A stretch of DNA of 64,000 nucleotides from Dendrobium chrysotoxum (lineage: Eukaryota > Streptophyta > Magnoliopsida > Asparagales > Orchidaceae), in contig CM034311.1 in NCBI GenBank assembly GCA_019925795.1, positions 12,902,926 to 12,966,925 of the forward strand, read 5' to 3'. The notes below the pieces were generated by a model. It ran no database searches and had not been told where the DNA came from. It saw nothing but the letters and a program-made list of their open reading frames with translations. Shown here one piece after another: positions 58,033-64,000 of this stretch. Position 1 is the first letter of the stretch. Each line of letters opens with the position of its first letter. The position numbers and the translations under genes are program-made.

Positions 58033-58037
58033 ATATC
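58033..58037. other. Target-site duplication of element Y (right)
   Basis: ATATC directly after the LTR end GCAACA. Confidence 0.95.
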
Positions 58038-58071
58038 CTTCCATGATATTATGATTTCCAAAGTTAGCCAT
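58033..58071 (-). pseudogene. Gag N-terminus of element B, cut off by element Y
   Basis: Encodes MANFGNHNIMEGY, after which the insertion starts. The frame then reads on into the LTR of Y and stops. The rest of this gag is at 46474-48221. Confidence 0.85.
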
Positions 58072-58112
58072 TAATCATTTTTCAAAAATTTTCTAAAACT
58101 TAATTTTTGAAT

Positions 58113-58127
58113 CCCTCTTTGATACCA
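58113..58127 (-). other. Primer-binding site of element B (decayed)
   Basis: TGGTATCAAAGAGGG on the minus strand, two changes from the copy in Y. Confidence 0.85.
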
Positions 58128-58129
58128 CT

Positions 58130-59903
58130 TAAAAGTTCATAAAGGTTGTTAAACCTCTAGAAACTAGCCCGAGGCTAACCAAGAGGGGGGGTGAATTGGT
58201 AATTTAAAAATTCTTTAAAAAAAATTAAAACCCTTGATAAGTAAGTAGATCAGTTTCATAATAATAAAATTAAAGTTTTTTATCCACACAGTAAATCACA
58301 AAAAATATGAAAATTAAAATACGAAAAAGTAAAAGAACGAACACAAAGGATTTTATAGTGGTTCAGTCAAATCTGTCCTACATCCACTCCTCGGAGGGCC
58401 TCCTCTGAGTATTGCACTAAACCTCTTAGTGTCTCTCCTTTAGCCCCCACAGCTAGGCGGAGAAGCCCTTATAGAACTCTCTTCTACTGACCCGATGAGG
58501 CAGAGTACCCTGAATCTTTTTCACCCTCCTAGTGAAGGCAGAGAACCTGAATCCTTTTACTCCCGCTTGAAGTAGGTAGAGAACCTGAATTCTTTTACTT
58601 CCTCCTGGAGTAGGAAAAGAACCTGAATCCTTTTACTCCCTCCTAGAGTAGGCAGAGAACCTTGATCTGATGCTGAAGAATGCTCCCCTAGAGCCACCAA
58701 GGAAACTAGGAAAGTAGCTTGAAGAAGATGGTGGAAACCTTATTTGTAGTAACCTTTATGAATCCTTCACAACTCCCCATCACAAGGATCTCTCACTTTC
58801 TTCTCTCCCAAAGCTCTATCTTTCTTCCTCCTCTAAGCTCTCTCTCAGACCAAGTCAACAGTAAGATATCTCTTACAAGATAATGTAAGAGATTAAATAG
58901 AGAGCCTCCAAAAGAAGCCCTAATTTTTAACTTGCCATCAAAGTTCATCCAATATGATCGATAGATCATCCTATATAATTAGTACAGAACATGCCTTTCA
59001 GCCTGTAGGATCCACTTTGTCTTGTATGATCAGGTCAAGTATTTATGCTGATTGTCCAGTATGATTCTATAATTATCCTGTACGATTAGTTAAGATATTG
59101 TACTGATTGTCTAGTATGAAAGGCGATGATGGGCAATAATTTAAATATCATTCCATATATTCCTCGGATAATCCAGGATGGTATCCATGTATGATTAAAG
59201 GAAAACTATGGTTTTTCATCTAGGATAATACAGGATTATCAAGTATCATCCCATGTATCTCTCGGATCGTCGAGTATGGTCGTCACCAATCATCCTGTAC
59301 GATTTGATCGAGCAATTTTACCATAATTAATCCCCTAATCACATAATCAATTTAGGCATGATTGTCTTAAATCATCCAGGATGATTCACATTGTCCTGTA
59401 TGATTAGAACAAAATTCAACAATAAAATATTACCTAAATTATGTTTAGTAGTTATTTTTCACAATCTTAACTGATTATCCTATATTATATGGTCGTACAG
59501 TATGATTATTTTAATCACTCTTAATTAACTGGGGTACCCTAATTAGGGATTTCTATTTTCAACTAATCATCCAATATGATATAAATCATATTGTATGATT
59601 AGTTCAAAAATAAAAAAAATTAACTCACCAACTCACTCCTGTGTATGTGTAAGGTTACTCAGCTTAGTGTCCACCAGATACATGATTTGACTGAAGAAAG
59701 GAAAAAGTATTTGAAATTAAAATTACAGATAAGCTGAACCCTAGTCTACTTAATCTTGAGCTAATTTATGTTGCCAGTAGACTTGTGGATCTGAAATGTT
59801 AGTGAACAGGACAACAAAATAGATATGCAAGAATATCAGTGATAAAGAAACAATAAGGTTTGTTATCATCAAAATTACAGTACTTGGGCCTAAATTTGTA
59901 ACA
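58130..59903 (-). repeat. 5' LTR of element B
   Basis: 1774 bp. CTAACCAAGAGGGGGGGTGAATTGG near 58174, ATAGTGGTTCAGT at 58353, ~41-bp minisatellite 58498-58665, TATA-like TATTTAATC on minus near 58895. Palindromic boxes 58940-59600 are mostly CpG-decayed (ATCATCC, GTATGAT). It ends TTTGTAACA. Confidence 0.85.
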
Positions 59904-60084
59904 CATCTAAACTTTGAAAATTCATAACTAATTGTAAAAAATTCTAAATCAAATAAACTTAGTGTTATTTTACTCAACATAGGGTCTAGTATTTATTAAA
60001 AATAAGAAAACTCTAAAACTTAAAGTAAATCAAAATGTCATAAAATGAAACCTTTATTTAATAATTAAAATATTTAAAATATAA
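59904..60084. other. AT-rich sequence between element B and the LINE
   Basis: No feature recognised. It continues, after removal of the LINE, into 63263. Confidence 0.5.
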
Positions 60085-60121
60085 AAATTTAATACAACAA
60101 CAATAACAAGCCTTTGTCCCA

Positions 60122-60331
60122 CTACGTGGGGTCGGCAACATGAATCCTTTTTCTCCATTGTGTCCGGTTCAAAGTCAAATTCTCGTTTAAATCTAATAGA
60201 GAAAGATCATTTCTAATATTTTCTAACCAAGTCTTTTTAGGTCTACCTCTACCTTTCTTAACATAAGTCAAATCTAATACCTCTACTTTCCTAACTGGGT
60301 CATCGGAAGGCCACCGTTTTATGTGACCAAA
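60122..60331 (-). pseudogene. LINE polyprotein C-terminal segment
   Basis: After the in-frame TGA at 60332-60334 the same frame stays open for about 70 codons to TAG at 60122. It begins FGHIKRW and includes a basic GRGRPKKTW stretch and ends ADPT, the usual end of plant RTE polyproteins. The stop stands where the family has Trp (TGG to TGA). Confidence 0.8.
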
Positions 60332-62125
60332 TCATCTAAGGCGACTCTCTCTAATCTTATCCTCCACTGGAGCTACTCCAACCATTTCACGTATATGCTC
60401 ATTTCGTATCATGTCTCTAAGAGTAAATCCACTCATCCTCCTAAGCATCCTCATCTCCGCAACACATAACTTAGTATTGTTCTTCTCTTTTAATGGCCAA
60501 CATTCTGCACCATAAAGCATTGCAGGTCTCACCACCATCTTATAGAATTTTCCCTTAAGTTTAAGGGGGACTTTTCTATCACACAACAAGCCCGATGCAT
60601 TCCTCCACTTCAACCATCCAACTTGAATTCTACTGATAACATCCCCATCTATTTCACCATCACTCTGAACAATAGATCCAAGATATATAAAACGTGTACT
60701 CTTATTAATGACTTGATCTCCCAAAGTCACAATCCCCTCACTAGGTCTATTACTGCTAAAATTACACTCCATATATTCAGTTTTAGATCTACTCAAGCGA
60801 AAACCTTTAGACTCTAAGGTTGATCTCCAGACTTCAAGTTTACCTTCAACTCCCTCTTTAGTCTTGTCAACAAGAAGAATATCATCAGCAAAAAGCATAC
60901 ACCAGGGTACATCCTCTTGTAAATGTCTAGTGAGAACATCCATGACTAACGCGAAAAGATATGGGCTTAAAGCTGATCCTTGATGTAATCCAACCGAAAT
61001 AGGGAAATACTTGGTCAAACCACCTTGTGTTTGAACACAAGTAGTAGCTCCTTCATACATATCTTTAATGATTTGAATATAAGCAGTATTAACTCCTTTC
61101 TTTTCAAGAACTCTCCATAGCACTTCTCTTGGAACTTTATCATATGCTTTCTCTAAATCAATAAATATCATATGTAGATCCTCCTTATTCTCCCTATATT
61201 TCTCCATCAAACCTCTCAATAAATGTATGGCTTCCATAGTAGACCTACCAGGCATGAATCCAAATTGATTTTGAGAAACATTAGTATCACGCCGCAGCCT
61301 ACGCTCCATAACTCGCTCCCATAGTTTTAAAGTGTGACACATTAACTTAATTCCTCTATAATTCGCACAATCTTGTGCATCACCTTTATTCTTATAAATA
61401 GGAATCAATACACTCATTCTCCACGCATCTGGCATCTTTTTAGTCTTCAAAATATTATTAAAAAGTTTAGTTAGCCAAGAAATTCCTTCATCTCCTAAGC
61501 ATTTCCACATCTCTATTGGGATATCATCAGGTCCAACAGCTTTTCCACACTTCATTTTCTTTAAAGCCTCTCTAACTTCGGTTTTACTAATACGCCGATA
61601 AAAACAGAAATCTTTATTTTCATTTAGGATGCTAAGGTCACTAAAGTCAATTGTATTCCTACAATCTTCATTAAAAAGTTTATCAAAATATCTCATCCAC
61701 CTTTGTTGAATATCATCTTCTAAGAAAAGAACTTTTTGATCTTCATCCTTAATACACTTCACTTGAATTAAATCCTTACTACTCCTATCTCTTTGTTTGG
61801 CTAGCTTATACATATATCTTTCTCCCTCCTTAGTATCTAATCTATTATATAAATCATTAAAAGCTAAGATCTTTGCATCACATATTGCTTTCTTAGAATC
61901 CTTACATGCCTCTTTATATCTTTCCCAATTATCAGAATTTTTACATCTAAACCAGTTTTTATAACAAATCTTCTTATTTTTTATCTTTTCTTGCACAATT
62001 GGATTCCACCACCAGCTATTTTTACTATTAGGGGCTTTTCCCTTTGATACTCCAAACACATCTTTAGCAATATTTTTAATATCACTAGCCACTTTTTCCC
62101 ACATAACATTAGCATCCTCATGCAC
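60332..62125 (-). CDS. LINE (RTE) reverse transcriptase segment
   Basis: A 597-residue open segment. The reverse transcriptase would prime on nicked target DNA. Landmarks are KAVGPDDIP near 195, NYRGI at 255, QFGFMPGRST near 287, IDLEKAYD near 322, LHQGSALSPYL near 380, and the catalytic FADD at 412-415. The frame is collinear with the endonuclease segment; only a TAG (62234-62236) separates them, with no frameshift. The first Met here is internal to the ancestral polyprotein. Whether this segment is translated alone is unknown. Confidence 0.88.
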   Translation of the reverse strand: MHEDANVMWEKVASDIKNIAKDVFGVSKGKAPNSKNSWWWNPIVQEKIKNKKICYKNWFRCKNSDNWERYKEACKDSKKAICDAKILAFNDLYNRLDTKEGERYMYKLAKQRDRSSKDLIQVKCIKDEDQKVLFLEDDIQQRWMRYFDKLFNEDCRNTIDFSDLSILNENKDFCFYRRISKTEVREALKKMKCGKAVGPDDIPIEMWKCLGDEGISWLTKLFNNILKTKKMPDAWRMSVLIPIYKNKGDAQDCANYRGIKLMCHTLKLWERVMERRLRRDTNVSQNQFGFMPGRSTMEAIHLLRGLMEKYRENKEDLHMIFIDLEKAYDKVPREVLWRVLEKKGVNTAYIQIIKDMYEGATTCVQTQGGLTKYFPISVGLHQGSALSPYLFALVMDVLTRHLQEDVPWCMLFADDILLVDKTKEGVEGKLEVWRSTLESKGFRLSRSKTEYMECNFSSNRPSEGIVTLGDQVINKSTRFIYLGSIVQSDGEIDGDVISRIQVGWLKWRNASGLLCDRKVPLKLKGKFYKMVVRPAMLYGAECWPLKEKNNTKLCVAEMRMLRRMSGFTLRDMIRNEHIREMVGVAPVEDKIRESRLR

Positions 62126-62233
62126 AAATAAAATCTTAGAATCTAAAATCTTACTCTCAAAAATATTTTTATTACTATTCTTTAAATGCCCCCATCTAAT
62201 CCTAGAAAATTGCTTTACTTTATTTTTTATTTT

Positions 62234-63172
62234 CTATCCTTTCATCTTAAAGTCTAAAACTAATAAGCGATGTTGGGTACATAAACTTTCACTCGGAATA
62301 ACTTTATAATCTTTGCAATCTAAACGATCTACTTTTCTTATAAGAAAATAATCAATCTGAGTTTTACTATAACCATTCTTATAAGTGATGAGATGCTCAT
62401 CTCTTTTCTTAAATAAGGTATTAGCAATTAAAAAATCATAAGCTAAAGAAAAATCTAGTATGGTCTTACCACCTTCATTAGTCATTCCAAACTCATATCC
62501 ACCATGAATGCTTTTAAAATCATTTACCTCTCTACCAACATGTCCATTTAAATCTCCTCCAATAAAAATTTTTTCTTCGAGAGGTATCTTTTGAATTAAT
62601 TCTTCTAAATCTTCCCAAAATTTTAATTTTGAACACATATCCAAACCTACTTGAAGAGCATAAGCACTTATAATATTAATAATCTTAGCATCAACAACAA
62701 TCTTTAAAGCCATAATTCTATCTCCAATTCTATTAATATTTATAACATTATCCTTCAAACTCTTATCTATAATCACGCCTACACCATTTCTAGAACGACT
62801 CTTACCTGAATACCAAACTTTAAATCCTAAACTATCAATCTCCTTAGCCTTCTCTCCAACCCATTTAGTTTCCTGAATGCACAAAATATTTATCTTCCTA
62901 TGAATCATAATATCTATTAATTCCATTAATCTTCCTATAAGGGAACCTATATTCCAAGTTCCTATCCTAATATTAGTATCATGGACTAGCTTCTTTGCCC
63001 ACATCCATCCTTGATGTGGGAACCCTTGCCTATTTAACACTGCACCCGGGCGCCGATGCAGCGGCCCTTGCACACTTTTCACTGTATTCAGGCCATACAG
63101 TGCGTCTCTTCCAGGGAACGCCCTAGCATTAACACAATTTATTAAAGGATTCATGTCATGGTTATTCGACAA
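62234..63172 (-). CDS. LINE (RTE) apurinic-type endonuclease segment
   Basis: 312 residues. The apurinic/apyrimidinic-type endonuclease nicks the target. Catalytic landmarks in order: GTWNIGS (N74), QETKW (E101), GGDLNGHVG (D207, N209), QIDYF (D274) and TQHRLLV (H301), all present. It ends at the premature TAG. The ATG at 63172 is the first in the element and fits the usual plant RTE start. Confidence 0.88.
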   Translation of the reverse strand: MSNNHDMNPLINCVNARAFPGRDALYGLNTVKSVQGPLHRRPGAVLNRQGFPHQGWMWAKKLVHDTNIRIGTWNIGSLIGRLMELIDIMIHRKINILCIQETKWVGEKAKEIDSLGFKVWYSGKSRSRNGVGVIIDKSLKDNVININRIGDRIMALKIVVDAKIINIISAYALQVGLDMCSKLKFWEDLEELIQKIPLEEKIFIGGDLNGHVGREVNDFKSIHGGYEFGMTNEGGKTILDFSLAYDFLIANTLFKKRDEHLITYKNGYSKTQIDYFLIRKVDRLDCKDYKVIPSESLCTQHRLLVLDFKMKG

Positions 63173-63262
63173 GTTTTACGCTGGCTGTCGACTACCTAAC
63201 GCAACCCTCCACTTTTCTCATCCAGGACTTGGGACCTGGCAACGGCAGTGTTAAATTTAATA

Positions 63263-64000
63263 AATCAACCAAATTCCAAAAAATCATCAATCTAATCAAT
63301 TAAATAAGATAGCTGATATTAAAATCTATAACTAATAACCAATTAATGAAGTTTTTAGGATGGACTACCTCGAGCTACGGGGCTACATATTTTAAGGAGG
63401 CTTTAGTCATCGAGCCCATTTTAACAACATCATGAACAGATTAAATGGGATACAAACTATAAAATTTATAAGTCATTAACAAATTAATTGAACTTAAACT
63501 ATTAATCAACCAATATTGCTTTGATGAAGTTTTAGGATAGACTACTTCGAGCTGCACGGTTATATATCCTCAAGAGACCTTGGTCCCTATGCCCGTTGTA
63601 ACAACGCCACAAACAGATTCAATGGAGTGTAAAATATAACTTAAAAACTTAATTAGTTCAGTAACCAACCAATAAAAAATTTAAATCCTTAATATAACTA
63701 CATCAATAAGGTTTTTATGATGGATATTCTAGAGCTGTGGGGCTACATATCCTAAGGCGGCCTTAGTCCTCGTGCTTGTTATGACAATGCCACAAATTAA
63801 TTGATGAAAAATATTAAAAATTAAAATAAAAATCATTAACAAGATAATTACATATTTAGATAACTTAATTAATAGACTAAATTAAACCTAAACCCAAAGA
63901 TAATTGCTGGGTAACCCGGGCCGACGAGGCTATTAAGTTAGCCCCAATGAAGGTGAAATAAATCTCATGCCCCTGGTAAAACAAAGATAGTTATTATTTA
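63263..64000 (+). repeat. 181-bp tandem repeats in gypsy-like sequence
   Basis: Three units start near 63351, 63532 and 63712 with GTTTTTAGGATGGACTA-like heads and 'GAGCTACGGGGCTACATAT', 'TCGAGCCC' and 'ACAACRYCA' blocks, joined by AT-rich spacers. A related block at 63900-63990 is the reverse complement of 3690-3795. No gene. It runs off the right edge. Confidence 0.65.

Larger units (their letters stand above)
38171..59908 (-). mobile_element. Old Sirevirus-type element B, host of element Y
   Basis: Minus order: 5' LTR (58130-59903), primer-binding site (58113-58127), gag start (58071-58033), [element Y], rest of gag (to 46474), pol relic (46432-43423), 3' non-coding with hairpin ladder, palindromic boxes, envelope-like relic (to 38704), and polypurine-like tracts near 38587 and 38413. 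38171-38412 may be what is left of its 3' LTR, but sequence similarity to the 5' LTR is weak. The insertion point of Y restores the gag frame when Y and one ATATC are removed. Confidence 0.75.
60095..63252 (-). mobile_element. Full-length RTE-clade LINE
   Basis: 3158 bp, flanked by the 10-bp direct repeat AAATTTAATA (60085-60094 and 63253-63262). One long frame encodes endonuclease then reverse transcriptase, with no separate ORF1, as in plant RTE elements. The 3' end on the minus strand carries a TTATTGTTGTTG-type tail after the stop. The start lies about 80 nt before the ATG. Confidence 0.88.

Noticed and set aside
57868..58071. 67-codon frame joining MANFGNHN to new sequence
   Set aside because: It is gag of B running into the LTR of Y; a by-product of the insertion.
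1..64000. A host (non-transposon) gene
   Set aside because: No frame, exon-like series or RNA gene outside mobile elements could be supported by eye. Short exons of a diverged gene cannot be fully excluded in 15.9-19.2 kb.

Overview
The window is repeat-dominated nuclear DNA of a flowering plant. The evidence is layers of Ty1/copia LTR retrotransposons with Sirevirus hallmarks, an RTE-type LINE, decayed Ty3/gypsy-like LTR sequence and long AT-rich stretches with microsatellites. I found no cellular protein-coding gene, tRNA, rRNA or CRISPR array. The species cannot be fixed from the sequence.

Layout. 1-15.9 kb is decayed, minus-oriented gypsy (Tat/Ogre-like) sequence. It has two copies of a tRNA-Arg-type primer-binding site (about 1.08 and 10.9 kb), several tandem-repeat fields, one gag-like fragment and large AT/CT microsatellites. 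15.9-19.2 kb is AT-rich with nothing recognisable. 19.2-26.7 kb is a solo copia LTR (target duplication TATTT) carrying inside it a pol-less Sirevirus (target duplication ATATC). 26.8-29.5 kb is one LTR plus 3' sequence of another minus-strand element. 29.5-38.2 kb is a decayed plus-strand Sirevirus with gag and pol relics. 38.2-59.9 kb is an old minus-strand Sirevirus (called B) with pol and gag relics and an envelope-like relic. The envelope-like relic is itself interrupted by about 2.2 kb of gypsy-like sequence. Inside the gag of B sits a young complete Sirevirus (called Y, 48222-58032). Y has 1.7-kb LTRs about 1% different, a perfect 5-bp target duplication (ATATC), primer-binding site, polypurine tracts, and open gag and pol. 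60.1-63.25 kb is a full-length RTE LINE with a 10-bp target duplication and two in-frame stops. The last 0.75 kb has 181-bp tandem repeats in gypsy-like sequence.

How the parts relate. In Y, the 5' LTR (56350-58032) carries a palindromic-box array followed by a TATA-like site and a leader. Primer tRNA-iMet would bind just inside it. Gag (two zinc knuckles and a coiled coil) and Pol (protease, integrase, reverse transcriptase, RNase H) follow, then a 1.5-kb non-coding 3' region with a ladder of small hairpins and duplicated polypurine tracts.

The most interesting signal is at the gag-pol boundary. Three independently decaying copies (Y, B and the plus-strand element E) share two hairpins exactly 30 nt apart. 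The second ends on the pol AUG and shows a compensatory base-pair change. The gag stop to pol AUG distance is 41 nt in all three, counting from the family gag stop. Pol lies in a different frame and is closed by stops just upstream, which argues against simple frameshifting and suggests reinitiation or internal initiation.
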